64,000 bases of DNA from the NCBI GenBank assembly GCA_016715865.1, contig JADJXM010000003.1:1-64000 (forward strand), written 5' to 3'. This stretch comes from Acidobacteriota bacterium. Lineage in GTDB: Bacteria > Acidobacteriota > Blastocatellia > RBC074. Position 1 is the first letter of the stretch; every line of letters starts with the position of its first letter. Both the position numbers and the translations under genes were made by a program. Positions 13,833 to 22,575 of the stretch are shown piece by piece. The notes beneath the pieces were generated by a model. The model saw nothing but the letters and a program-made list of their open reading frames with translations, was not told where the DNA came from and ran no database searches.

Positions 13833-14651
13833 TGTCTCCTCCGATGAGTCTTTATGATCTTTTATCAAAATAAAACTGAATTGATGATGAGTCGATAATA
13901 TCACACTCAGTTCAATCGAATTTCTATACCTGTCAGCCATCGCACCGATGAAAACAGATAGTTACACCCGCTCCATTGAATCTGACAACAGGTGTCATTA
14001 AAAAGTGACAAGACGACTGAACATTTTTCTTCATCTGATGGTCATGCTGTGCTATATTGAGTCTTGTCTGAATCAGCCCCAACCCCAGACGCTTCAAGCT
14101 ATTGACCTGGCGATTGAAATTTCGAATCTCATAACGCTCTTATGCGGCCCAGGCAAATAGCCGGATCCAGTTCGTATTTTGTGATGATTTAAATCACTGG
14201 CAATCATCAGACTTCATCAGAATCGAACTTATATTGATTGATATTTATTGATACAGGCCCACTTTATACCTCTGAAAGCCGCCTTGGCGTTTATCACCCA
14301 AACCCTGGCAAGCGGGTTTCAACAAATTGAGCCGGTGAACTCGCGGGTTGCCTTGCTTTTCGGCGTTCATCTTTTCATAAGTTTGTCTTGACTTTTTAAG
14401 ACGCAATTTTCCCTTATTTTGCGATGGCAGAACCCGGGCAGCCATGTTGAATTCAACATCTAGCTCGGGCAACCATAAACTTTTTTTCTCATTCTAACCA
14501 ACAGCCATCGACCTTGGCGCAGGAATTGCAAGAAAGTTAATTGCTCCCGTTCAAGTATTATGAGAGGGGTCGACAGGACGGGGGAATTGAAACGGGGAGT
14601 TGGAAGCGAAAACAACCCCTGAAAAACCAAAGGCAGACAGGAGACAGCCAG
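13833..14651. other. Long divergent intergenic region, no gene recognised
   Basis: About 820 bp between folD and the small coiled-coil gene. Only unsupported short frames occur (for example 14245-14472 minus). The part next to folD is AT-rich and probably carries the divergent promoters; a TATATT box at 14053 and AT-rich runs near 14230 and 14390 are visible but no convincing -35 partner. The unusually long leader of the downstream gene may contain regulatory RNA; no known riboswitch was recognised. Confidence 0.4.
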
Positions 14652-14936
14652 ATGAGTGCAGCGATTCAATTGATAAATCAACCCGTCGAAACCGACCACC
14701 TCGACATGCAGGTGGAGAACCAGTATAACAACATTTCACTTTTCGAGACTGCGCCGGAGCAGCGTCTGCGGCGTGCGATCAGTTACATTTCACAGATGCA
14801 GGCCGAGATTCGCACACTCCGGGAGGAGCTTGCCCGGGCCGAGCGGACTGTCACCCATTATGAGCAACTGTTGCGCAATTCGATGGTTCGCGAACAGGAA
14901 CTTCGCTCGCAGCTCGCCGAAGAGATGCAGCGTTAA
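14652..14936 (+). CDS. Small hypothetical coiled-coil protein
   Basis: A 94-residue cytoplasmic protein. Residues 1-35 are polar (SAAIQLINQPVETDH), and from about 37 to 94 the sequence has continuous heptad spacing rich in Glu, Arg, Gln and Leu (RLRRAISYISQMQAEIRTL onward), a clear coiled coil. ATG 14652 follows AGGAG at a good distance; the frame extends back to 14541 without support. It is not recognised as a member of a named family. It stands alone with an 800-bp upstream gap and precedes the orphan Flp pilin by 315 bp; a functional link with the pilin is only a guess. Confidence 0.65.
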   Translation: MSAAIQLINQPVETDHLDMQVENQYNNISLFETAPEQRLRRAISYISQMQAEIRTLREELARAERTVTHYEQLLRNSMVREQELRSQLAEEMQR

Positions 14937-15251
14937 CTGATGTCCACACTTGCGGATACGGCATCTCGCTGCTCTCTTCTGATTGCCCCGGTCGAGTTTG
15001 CACACGACGTATCGCTCTTTGCAATTGATGGCCGATTTGCTTCGGCTCCATTCCTGGCATCAACCCACCCTCCGACCCTGAAATAATTGACAATCCATTT
15101 ATGACGAATCGCACGGTGAAACCGGCGATTCGTCCCCGGATCTGACTAAGATCCCGGTTATCGCCTCCTCTCTTTTTTTCTGGTGGTCGGATTGTCAAAG
15201 ATGTATAATCACAACAATTTATAAGCGATTATTTAAGTAAGTAAATAAAGA
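14937..15251. other. Intergenic region with two hairpins and a -10-like box
   Basis: No gene is visible. Two short stem-loops occur: CGAATCGC/GCGATTCG around 15104-15131 and GGATCT/AGATCC around 15137-15154, the second followed about 20 bases later by a T-rich run, possibly terminating the coiled-coil gene. TATAAT at 15204-15209 could be the -10 of the pilin promoter, but no good -35 was found. Confidence 0.4.
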
Positions 15252-15437
15252 ATGCTCCCAGGACTAAAACATTTCCTCACTGAAGAATCCGGCCAGGACG
15301 TGGTCGAATACTCTCTCGTACTCGTGCTTATCGGCACCATAGTCATGATCTATCTGACCGGCATGGGTTTGACACTGACCAGAATCCTGCAAAAGATAGG
15401 CAACATGCTTGAATCCATGTCTAACTCAATGAGCTGA
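15252..15437 (+). CDS. Flp/Fap-type IVb pilin (orphan)
   Basis: A 61-residue prepilin with a short leader ending ESG, then QDVVEYSLVLVLIG: glycine followed by four residues and Glu-Tyr is the TadV/CpaA prepilin-peptidase site of Flp pilins. The following hydrophobic helix (about residues 20-43) and small polar tail fit the family. Flp pilins are normally assembled by a Tad system, but no tad/cpa genes occur in this window, so either the machinery is elsewhere or the protein serves another role. Good Shine-Dalgarno sequence is lacking (AATAAAGA before ATG). The gene is followed by tRNA-Lys after about 90 bp. Confidence 0.85.
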   Translation: MLPGLKHFLTEESGQDVVEYSLVLVLIGTIVMIYLTGMGLTLTRILQKIGNMLESMSNSMS

Positions 15438-15451
15438 TCAGAAACCGGGAC

Positions 15452-15480
15452 TTGACAATCAAACCTGGATCGTCAAGAAT
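15452..15480 (+). promoter_or_regulatory. Sigma-70-like promoter for tRNA-Lys
   Basis: TTGACA (15452-15457), a 17-bp spacer and AAGAAT (15475-15480), placing transcription start near 15487, about 40 bases before the tRNA. A hairpin (CACGGAA/TTCCGTG, extended by TTGGTC/GACCA) lies between start site and tRNA. Confidence 0.5.
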
Positions 15481-15523
15481 ACGCGTCTTTGGTCGGCACG
15501 GAATTACCGTTCCGTGGGGACCA

Positions 15524-15599
<76 letters not shown>

Positions 15600-15616
15600 T
15601 CAATCAAATAATTGAC

Positions 15617-15670
15617 GCGCGAAAAAGAGGAACGGGCAATCGTTTGATTGCCCGTTCCTCTTTTTCGCGC
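15617..15670 (+). terminator. Perfect 25-bp stem terminator after tRNA-Lys
   Basis: 15617-15641 is an exact inverted copy of 15646-15670 with a GTTT loop. The stem begins GCGCGAAAAAGAGG and its 3' half contains CCTCTTTTT, giving an A-tract/U-tract arrangement usable in both directions. It is longer than an ordinary intrinsic terminator. Confidence 0.85.
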
Positions 15671-15744
15671 TGATTATATCGCCCGGCGTATGAACTGATT
15701 TTCTGTTATATTGGCATCGATTTGAGTAAACCAGGAGTACGAAG

Positions 15745-16422
15745 ATGAAAATAAATCAGCCGGCCGACGCACACAGAGGCATCTTTACGCCGGCGCGCAT
15801 CATTGTCATCGGCCTTGGCCTTATCCTCGCGATCGTAGCGGGGGCGAGATACCTGCGCAGTCCCGAAGCTTCGCCTGAATCTGCCGGACAAACTCAAACC
15901 ATCGCTGCGCCGGAAGCAATGCCGTCAGCGCCGGTCAAAAATGGACCGAGCGATGCCAAAAACGCCACGGGGAGAATCCGGGTCCCATCAGTCATCATGG
16001 ATACGGCCTTCCCTTTGCTTGAGGGTAAAAATTTACGAATCAAGGATTATGCAGGGAAGATCGTGATCCTCGATATCTGGGCGACATGGTGTGGTCCGTG
16101 TCGGGTTGAGATTCCACATTTGATAGATCTTGCCAGGGAATTCCGATCTCAGGGAGTCGAAGTGATAGGTCTGACGACAGAGGATCCCGATACTGATCGC
16201 AAAAAGGTCGAAGCATTTGTCAGGGAGTTCAAGATCGAGTACCCGATAGGTTTCGCACGCGGTGAATTCGCACGCTTTCTGTTGCAGGGCCAGGACATCA
16301 TTCCTCAGACCTATGTCATAGGACGGGACGGATATCTGGTCCGCCGTTTCATAGGATTCAATGCCCAGACCAGCCCGCCCCAATTGCGCACAGCCATTGA
16401 AGAGGCCGTGGCAATGAAATAA
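15745..16422 (+). CDS. Membrane-anchored thioredoxin-like protein (TlpA/ResA type)
   Basis: A 225-residue protein with an uncleaved-looking N-terminal membrane anchor (residues 17-34, hydrophobic), a Pro/Ala-rich linker and a periplasmic thioredoxin fold from about 80. The redox motif is W115-C116-G-P-C119, and P187 in IIPQTYVIGRDG is the cis-proline. ResA/TlpA proteins reduce cytochrome c apoproteins or other disulphides in the periplasm. AGGAG precedes the ATG. It stands alone between tRNA-Lys and the convergent lipase gene, so its partner is not indicated. Confidence 0.88.
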   Translation: MKINQPADAHRGIFTPARIIVIGLGLILAIVAGARYLRSPEASPESAGQTQTIAAPEAMPSAPVKNGPSDAKNATGRIRVPSVIMDTAFPLLEGKNLRIKDYAGKIVILDIWATWCGPCRVEIPHLIDLAREFRSQGVEVIGLTTEDPDTDRKKVEAFVREFKIEYPIGFARGEFARFLLQGQDIIPQTYVIGRDGYLVRRFIGFNAQTSPPQLRTAIEEAVAMK

Positions 16423-16445
16423 TCGCCAGTCAATTCAACTCGATT

Positions 16446-17207
16446 TCATTTCGACGCGAGGTGAGTAGCGACCAGCTGATAGACGGAGGCGTTGAAGACG
16501 AGGCCGACGTGGGTCCCCCGGACTTCGAAGTTGCTCTCGGGATTGTCCGTGATGCAGACCTTCCAGTCGACTATGCCGTCAGTTTTAGTGTAGATGGCCG
16601 TTTGCCGCACCGAGGGCGGAAAGATTTCCTGCATGTTATTGACGGCCTCGCAGTCGCAGAGGCTGGTGTAGCAGTCGGGCGTCGCCTCGAGGTTCTTCTT
16701 TTTGATGATTCTTTTTCTGACGCGATCGGCCGTCTGGAGCACCAGCGGATGTGAGCTGATGCCGCGGAAGGGCGAGCCGAGCGTAGTCACTGAAGCGACC
16801 CATTGCGGATGTCGCACGGTCATCGAGCGAGCGAGGACTCCGCCAAGGCTGTGTCCGATCAGATGCACCTTCCGGCCGGTCTCAGAGTGTGCTTTGTTGA
16901 TCGTCGATGAGAGCTTGCCAATGAGCAGGTTCAGGCAGTCGGCATTGACTCCGATATTCGACATGTAAGGGCGATAACCAATCCGCTTGAGCCAGAAATA
17001 CATCTCATAAAGATAGTAATCGTTGCCCATAAAGCCGGGGACGATAACAACCGGAGCGCCGTCTCCGTGCGGTACACCGAAACCATAGAAGACAGGCGAC
17101 GATCGCAGCGCCAGCCAGTCAACTCCTGCCAAAGCCTCGCGCCAGATCGGCAACCAGACGGGCACACGCTCTGTGTGAAATGGCGCCGCTGCTGAAACTG
17201 TCGACAT
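16446..17207 (-). CDS. Alpha/beta hydrolase, lipase/triacylglycerol esterase-like
   Basis: A 253-residue hydrolase with the oxyanion region VVIVPGFMGND (53-63), nucleophile S120 in IGHSLGG, a candidate acid in TKTDGIVDW and a candidate histidine in GTHVGLVF. It resembles bacterial PGAP1-type and triacylglycerol lipases. No signal peptide is evident from the chosen start, ATG 17207, which has GGGGGA seven bases upstream; the frame opens at 17255. It lies directly downstream of the wax-ester/DGAT acyltransferase on the same strand (87 bp), which suggests a role in mobilising stored neutral lipid, although cell-surface or cofactor-independent esterase functions remain possible. Confidence 0.82.
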   Translation of the reverse strand: MSTVSAAAPFHTERVPVWLPIWREALAGVDWLALRSSPVFYGFGVPHGDGAPVVIVPGFMGNDYYLYEMYFWLKRIGYRPYMSNIGVNADCLNLLIGKLSSTINKAHSETGRKVHLIGHSLGGVLARSMTVRHPQWVASVTTLGSPFRGISSHPLVLQTADRVRKRIIKKKNLEATPDCYTSLCDCEAVNNMQEIFPPSVRQTAIYTKTDGIVDWKVCITDNPESNFEVRGTHVGLVFNASVYQLVATHLASK

Positions 17208-17294
17208 ACAAACTCCCCCTTTCGCGAATCCGATAATTCCGGATCGCACATCCATTGTACAGGAGAAACCGGCTCTTGTGGGAAGTCCACTTTC

Positions 17295-18794
17295 CTACGC
17301 CTGAGACCTTGCGTCTACTTTTCTGGCGCGCCCGCGAGTCGAACGACCGGCGGCAGCCTTCATGACATGCGGCTTAATCTCTTCGACTCCGGCTGCGCGG
17401 CGCAGTTCATTAAACGACTCGTAAAGATGATCGCGCAGCAGTTCCACATCGGGCATCGATTGCGCGTCAGCCGAAAGACCGAAATAGAGGTGCTGGTCAT
17501 AGCTCATGATCGCGCAGCCGCAGCCAATGCTGAATCCGATCGGAACATACGGATAATAGGCGACCATCTTTTTTCCCAAAGCGTAGAGCGGCACCTGAGG
17601 TCCTGGAACGTTGGTCGAGATGATATTGAAGGGCGGGAGTGGCAGACTGCCAGTCACAAGCGAACCGGCAAAAGACTGCATCGAAGCCGGCAACATCCCC
17701 ATCATCGCGGACAGGATATTCAGCCCTTCGGCGACACGCCCCTGCTTCATCATCAAGGTCTTCTGATGGATAAAGTTGAACCGCTCGATCGGATCGACCA
17801 GATCGAGCGGGATTTCGACCGGCAGCAGAGAAACGAGATTTCCGAGAGCCCCACGTTGATCGTCATGGCGCAGGCTGACCGGGACCATAACTCTCAACAC
17901 ACGGCCGTCGATCTCACGTCCGTGGCTCACAACATAACGCGAAACCGCCCCGGAAAGCGCCGTCAGTACCACATCATTGACCGTCCCGTTGAGCGCCCCG
18001 CGGATCGACCTCGCCTCGGCGAATGAGAATTTATTCCAGACGAAAAGCCGCTCGCCAGAGCCCGGACCATTGAACGGCATCGGCCAGACCGGGGTCGCGA
18101 GCCTGGGCAATTCGGTCCCGATCAGTCGTACATCACCGCTCGACGATTGAATTGCCAGCGCCTGCGTCAGGTTGAGCAGCCCGTTTTGAAAATCCAGCCA
18201 CCGATTCATTCCCTCCTGCATGCCGCCAAGTATCGAATCGAACAGGCGCCGCGCCGGATCAGGTCTCCGCTCACGCGGGCGAGGCTCTCGCTTCGGAGGA
18301 TATGGCGCAGGCTCAGGTGAAAAGTCGAGCACTATCTTGAGCAGATCGACACCCGATACCCCGTCAACCATGCAGTGATGAACACGGCTGACCATCGCCG
18401 TCCGCCCGCCCTCGAGACCATAGATCAGATGGATGTCCCAGAGCGGTTTCTGACGGTCCATCATCGGCGTGAAGATTCGCCCTGCCAGAGCGCTCAATTC
18501 ACTATCGCCGCCGGGCGGATCGATCTGAAGCTTGAAGATGTGGTGACGAATGTCGAAATTCGTATCGAACTCCCATGTCGGATGCGCGAGCTTGAACGGA
18601 TCGGGCGTCACTACCTGCTGGTACCGTGGGATGAGGTGCATCTTCCCATCCATCATGGCGACGAAATCGTCAAACGGAATCTCGCCATCGAAGACACAGA
18701 TGCTGCCGATATGCATCGCCGCTTCCTTCTTCTCTAAATAAAGAAAGCCCGCATCAAGAGAACTCAGTCGGTGATTTAATGCTGGTCTGGACAT
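17295..18794 (-). CDS. Wax ester synthase / acyl-CoA:diacylglycerol acyltransferase (WS/DGAT)
   Basis: A 499-residue acyltransferase making wax esters or triacylglycerol from acyl-CoA at the inner membrane or lipid-body surface. The N-terminus LSSLDAGFLYLE and MHIG, the catalytic HHCMVDG at 139-145, NDVVLTALSGAVSRY in the C-terminal domain and the PLPPFNIISTNVPGP segment are characteristic. The C-terminal tail is Lys/Arg-rich. The start codon has no Shine-Dalgarno: four bases upstream begins a GTTGAAA/GTTAAAA heptamer arm. Neighbours are a lipase-like hydrolase, phasin-like protein and acyl-CoA ligase, so this appears to be a neutral-lipid storage locus. Confidence 0.93.
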   Translation of the reverse strand: MSRPALNHRLSSLDAGFLYLEKKEAAMHIGSICVFDGEIPFDDFVAMMDGKMHLIPRYQQVVTPDPFKLAHPTWEFDTNFDIRHHIFKLQIDPPGGDSELSALAGRIFTPMMDRQKPLWDIHLIYGLEGGRTAMVSRVHHCMVDGVSGVDLLKIVLDFSPEPAPYPPKREPRPRERRPDPARRLFDSILGGMQEGMNRWLDFQNGLLNLTQALAIQSSSGDVRLIGTELPRLATPVWPMPFNGPGSGERLFVWNKFSFAEARSIRGALNGTVNDVVLTALSGAVSRYVVSHGREIDGRVLRVMVPVSLRHDDQRGALGNLVSLLPVEIPLDLVDPIERFNFIHQKTLMMKQGRVAEGLNILSAMMGMLPASMQSFAGSLVTGSLPLPPFNIISTNVPGPQVPLYALGKKMVAYYPYVPIGFSIGCGCAIMSYDQHLYFGLSADAQSMPDVELLRDHLYESFNELRRAAGVEEIKPHVMKAAAGRSTRGRARKVDARSQA

Positions 18795-18797
18795 GAA

Positions 18798-18912
18798 TAG
18801 TTGAAAGTTAAAAGTTGAAAGTTAAAAGTCAGGAATCGTTAAAAGTTGACAGATAATTATAATCCCTCCGCTTCCGTTCGGCGGCAGTTATCTGACTTTC
18901 AACTTTCAACTT
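18798..18912. repeat. Inverted GTTGAAA/GTTAAAA heptamer palindrome
   Basis: The left arm (18798-18851) has tandem GTTGAAA and GTTAAAA units; the right arm (18892-18912) has three CTTTCAA units. AGATAA/TTATCT near the centre extends pairing. The left edge abuts the WS/DGAT start codon; the right edge overlaps the stop of the acetyltransferase remnant. Confidence 0.85.
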
Positions 18913-19063
18913 TCAACTTAATCCGGTGACATCATTCGTCATAACCATGACGTCGTGAGTGCGGCCTTCGCGATCGATGACGAAATCGGTGAGCAGCGCT
19001 TCGGCGTGAAAGCCCAGGTGCTCGAAGATCGAAGATCTGGATCGCGCCCGTACCTGTGCTCAT
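18906..19063 (-). pseudogene. GNAT acetyltransferase remnant (C-terminal ~35 residues plus detached start)
   Basis: On the minus strand, a frame ending at 18906 translates to FEHLGFHAEALLTDF followed by VIDREGRTHDVMVMTNDVTGL, the typical C-terminal strand-helix-strand of a GNAT N-acetyltransferase. An ATG at 19063 with GGAGTG upstream begins MSTGTGAIQIFD but is out of frame with that segment, and most of the domain (acetyl-CoA binding core) is missing. This fits a gene reduced by internal deletion and frameshift. The stop codon TGA lies in the adjoining heptamer repeat. It sits 20 bp downstream of the phasin-like gene. Confidence 0.65.
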
Positions 19064-19083
19064 AGTTGACACTCCGGTGATTT

Positions 19084-19725
<642 letters not shown>

Positions 19726-19750
19726 GATTACACTTCCTTTCGTGTTATTA

Positions 19751-19845
19751 GCAGGCAGTAGGCAGTAAAATACAATATTTCAACAATATTATGATTGCAA
19801 AATTGACATTTTTTGATCCACTGCCCACTGCCCACTGCCTACTTC
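19751..19845. repeat. Inverted GGCAGTA/CCCACTG heptamer arms
   Basis: Left arm (19751-19770) has GCAGGCAGTAGGCAGTA; right arm (19819-19845) has CCCACTG repeated and CCTACTT. The fadD stop codon TAG (19839-19841 on the minus strand) is the first three bases of the right arm read outward. The left arm lies 25 bp upstream of the phasin-like start. Confidence 0.8.
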
Positions 19846-21506
19846 TTCCCCTCGCGCAATTCTCTTCTGAGAACCTTGCCGACTGCGCTCTTCGGCAAGG
19901 ACTCCCTGAATTCGATCACAGAGGGCACCTTGTATTTGGCAAGTTTTTCGCGGCAGAACTCGATCAGTTCATCGGCTGAAGAGTGTGACCCGCCCTTGAG
20001 CACGACGAAGGCTTTGACGGCTTCGCCACGATATTGATCGTGTATACCGATCACGGCACATTCCTTGACTGCGGGATGCGTATACAGAACATCCTCGATT
20101 TCATTGGGATAGACATTGAATCCGCTGACGATGAGCATGTCCTTTTTGCGCTGGACGATATAAAAATAACCGTCCTCGTCCATGCGAGCGACATCGCCAG
20201 TATAGAGCCATCCGTTACGAAGCGCGGTGGCCGACTCTTCAGGATTATTCCAGTACCCTTTCATTACCTGCGGACCGCGAATGCACAACTCACCCTCCTC
20301 GCCGACGGTGACTTCCCTTTCGCCGTCCTCAAGATCGACAATCCGGCATTCTGTTGACGGCATCGGGAGTCCGATGCTGCCGGGTTTGCGCCTGGCCAGC
20401 GCTGCCGTCGATGTTGCAATGGCGGACGTTTCGGTCATCCCATAACCTTCAAGCAATGACGCCCCGCTCAATGATTCGAACTGCTCGATCACTTCAACCG
20501 GCAGCGGGGCCGACCCGCTGTTGAAGCGCTGCACATGGTTGAGTCCGGCATTTACCGCTTCCGGATTGTTGAGCAGCGAAATGAAGAGTGTCGGCACGCC
20601 CGGAAAATAGGTCGGCTTGTAATTGCGAATCGCCTCGACCATCAGGTTCGCGTCGAATTTCGCGATCGGAATCTGCATCGCTCCCTGCCAGACTCCGAAG
20701 ATGCAGCCGACGACCAGGCCGTAGACGTGAAAATACGGGATGACTAGAAGAAAGCTGCCTTCTCCGCGCGGAAAGAGCGGTCCGCTCCAGACCGAACACT
20801 GGATGGCCGCGGCAAACAGGTTGTAGTGGGTCAGCATTGCGCCCTTCGGAACGCCAGTCGTCCCGCCTGTGTATACCAGAGCCGCAACATCCATTTCGGC
20901 ATCGATATCGACTGATGGCAGGTCCGGTTTTTCGATTTCGTCGATCAGATTCTTAAGCGAAAGCGTCCCTTCCGGTGCTGCGGGCGCCGTCTGCGGATTG
21001 GCCGAATACGAGAGCAGGTTTGTGCTGATGACGTATTCGATCTTTGTCTGCCTGATGATTCCATTAACGACTGGCGCCAGCATATCCAGCACAATCATAG
21101 CCCGCATCCCGGAATCGCTCGCGATCAGTTCGACTTCGCGCGCAGTGTAGAGGGGATTAACGTTCGCCACGATCGCCCCGAGCCGGGTGACGGCGAAGAA
21201 ACTGATCAGATACTGCGGACAGTTCGGCAGCATGATGCCCACTCTGTCGCCCTTGCCGATGCCAAGGCGCGAAAGCGCCGTCGCCAGCTTGTCTGCCTCG
21301 GCCTTCAACTCTGCAAAAGTCAGGTTCGCGCCCAGAAAGGCAGTCGCCGGCCGGTCGGCATACTGCGCCGCCGTCAGATTGAGCGCCTGATAGATCGATT
21401 GTCGCGGAAAGCTCAATTCGGCCGGCACGAAATAGTCGTAATGTTTGAGCCAGCGCTTTTCAGCGTATGGAGAGGAGCCGAATGTTTGATTCACCTTCTG
21501 CGTCAT
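19839..21506 (-). CDS. fadD: Long-chain acyl-CoA ligase
   Basis: Activates free fatty acids to acyl-CoA through an acyl-adenylate. The 555-residue protein has the AMP-binding loop YTGGTTGVPKG (212-222), LEGYGMTETSA, YTGDVARMDEDGY, the linker RKKDMLIVSGFNVYPNEIE and catalytic K544 in KSAVGKVLRRELRE. GAGAGGTGG precedes ATG. Downstream on the same strand are the phasin-like protein, the acetyltransferase remnant and WS/DGAT, so the ligase may feed acyl-CoA to storage-lipid synthesis as well as to beta-oxidation. The last codons run into the GGCAGTA-type repeat, whose TAG is the stop. Confidence 0.93.
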   Translation of the reverse strand: MTQKVNQTFGSSPYAEKRWLKHYDYFVPAELSFPRQSIYQALNLTAAQYADRPATAFLGANLTFAELKAEADKLATALSRLGIGKGDRVGIMLPNCPQYLISFFAVTRLGAIVANVNPLYTAREVELIASDSGMRAMIVLDMLAPVVNGIIRQTKIEYVISTNLLSYSANPQTAPAAPEGTLSLKNLIDEIEKPDLPSVDIDAEMDVAALVYTGGTTGVPKGAMLTHYNLFAAAIQCSVWSGPLFPRGEGSFLLVIPYFHVYGLVVGCIFGVWQGAMQIPIAKFDANLMVEAIRNYKPTYFPGVPTLFISLLNNPEAVNAGLNHVQRFNSGSAPLPVEVIEQFESLSGASLLEGYGMTETSAIATSTAALARRKPGSIGLPMPSTECRIVDLEDGEREVTVGEEGELCIRGPQVMKGYWNNPEESATALRNGWLYTGDVARMDEDGYFYIVQRKKDMLIVSGFNVYPNEIEDVLYTHPAVKECAVIGIHDQYRGEAVKAFVVLKGGSHSSADELIEFCREKLAKYKVPSVIEFRESLPKSAVGKVLRRELREGKK

Positions 21507-22025
21507 TTACCACCTCTCTGAATATCAGGAATGTTTCTTTTCGTTCGGCAACTGGTAAAGGTTGTCGCCTTTATCCTTATTAATATCTTATTAATATCAT
21601 TTCCTGATGAGGATCGTCGCATGCCTTCGATAAACGGGACCGTCCAGCCGAGCGCCATGACCACTTCACTCAATGGTACCCGGGCACTTTGAACGATAAT
21701 CCTTGCTTCTAAATTAGTCAAGATATTTTTCGCAGTTGCGAGATAAATTCTGTATCCTGTTTGTTTTAAAGAGAATAACAAAAATACATTGAGTATCGCT
21801 TTTATGCAGGCTTTGTCCTTGGCAACGATCGGCTGAATTAAAACGGGAAAATACGTGATGAATGTTGATTTTGACCGCGTTTGCCTTATTATGATAGTAA
21901 AAATCCGCCTGATGGCGGAATGCAATGTGTGCTCGCAAACGCACAACATACTAACTATAATTATTACAGCAATAACAAGATAAAGCTGGACATTTATTCA
22001 AAAACTGTGCAATATAATCGGCATT
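21507..22025. other. Divergent intergenic region between fadD and phaR
   Basis: About 520 bp, AT-rich in its right half. The 148-codon minus-strand frame covering it has no recognisable domain and appears accidental. The region must contain the fadD promoter and the phaR promoter. A phaR operator is likely here but could not be delimited. Confidence 0.45.
22014..22019 (+). promoter_or_regulatory. -10 box of phaR, placing the transcript start at the start codon
   Basis: A consensus TATAAT ends six bases before the phaR ATG (22026). With normal -10 to start-site spacing the RNA would begin at or next to the AUG, and no ribosome-binding site is visible. No good -35 at 17 bp spacing was found (TGGACA occurs 20 bp upstream). 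Confidence 0.45.
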
Positions 22026-22502
22026 ATGACGAGGAAGAAAAAAAACGAAGAGCCGGATCGGGTATTGATCAAGCGATATGGGAATCGGCGGCTTTATAAC
22101 ACTGAGACGAAGAGTTACGTCAACTATCAGGAGCTGGTGAAGTTGATCCGTGAAGGTAACGACATTCAGGTGATCGATTCTAAAACGAAGTCCGATGTGA
22201 CGAAGTCGGTCCTCATGCAGGTAATCATCGAAGAGGAGAAGAACGAAAAGAATCTGCTGCCGCTGCCGTTTCTCTTTCAGGTTCTGCGATCACAGGAGGA
22301 GTCGATTCAGGACTTTTTCAAAAATTATCTGGCCGGCAGTTTTCAGGCATACTTGAACACGAAGGAAGAGTTCGACCGCCGATTCAAAAGCTGGCTGGAG
22401 ATGAGTCCGACGAGCCCGCACATATGGGAAAAGCTGATTCCAGGGGCCGAGGTTATCAAAGAGTTCTGGGACATGCCTAAGAAGGACGAAGAAGAAAAGT
22501 AG
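22026..22502 (+). CDS. phaR: Polyhydroxyalkanoate synthesis regulator PhaR
   Basis: A 158-residue DNA-binding repressor that in other bacteria binds PHA granules and the promoters of phasin and its own gene. The N-terminal PHB_acc_N domain is clear: VLIKRYGNRRLYNTETKSYV at about 11-30, EELVKLIREG, IDSKTKSDVTKSVLMQVIIEEE. The C-terminal half (FLFQVLRSQEESIQDFFKN onward) resembles the PHB accumulation regulatory segment. It is divergent from the fadD/phasin-like genes, which it may control. No PHA synthase or thiolase/reductase genes are in this window, so the granule polymer made could be PHA, wax ester or both. Confidence 0.92.
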   Translation: MTRKKKNEEPDRVLIKRYGNRRLYNTETKSYVNYQELVKLIREGNDIQVIDSKTKSDVTKSVLMQVIIEEEKNEKNLLPLPFLFQVLRSQEESIQDFFKNYLAGSFQAYLNTKEEFDRRFKSWLEMSPTSPHIWEKLIPGAEVIKEFWDMPKKDEEEK

Positions 22503-22575
22503 TTTTCAATGTTAACTGCTCAGAACTGTGTAACCTAAGTTTTTTAAGATTTTCAACGCCAAGCAGGCCAGGGTT

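Noticed and set aside
14245..14699. Two overlapping minus-strand frames of about 75 codons in the folD upstream gap
   Set aside because: No ribosome-binding site or recognised motif; likely leader DNA of the downstream coiled-coil gene.
21503..21949. 148-codon minus-strand frame upstream of fadD
   Set aside because: It spans the fadD promoter region and RBS, has no domain, and its codon content differs from the genes around it.
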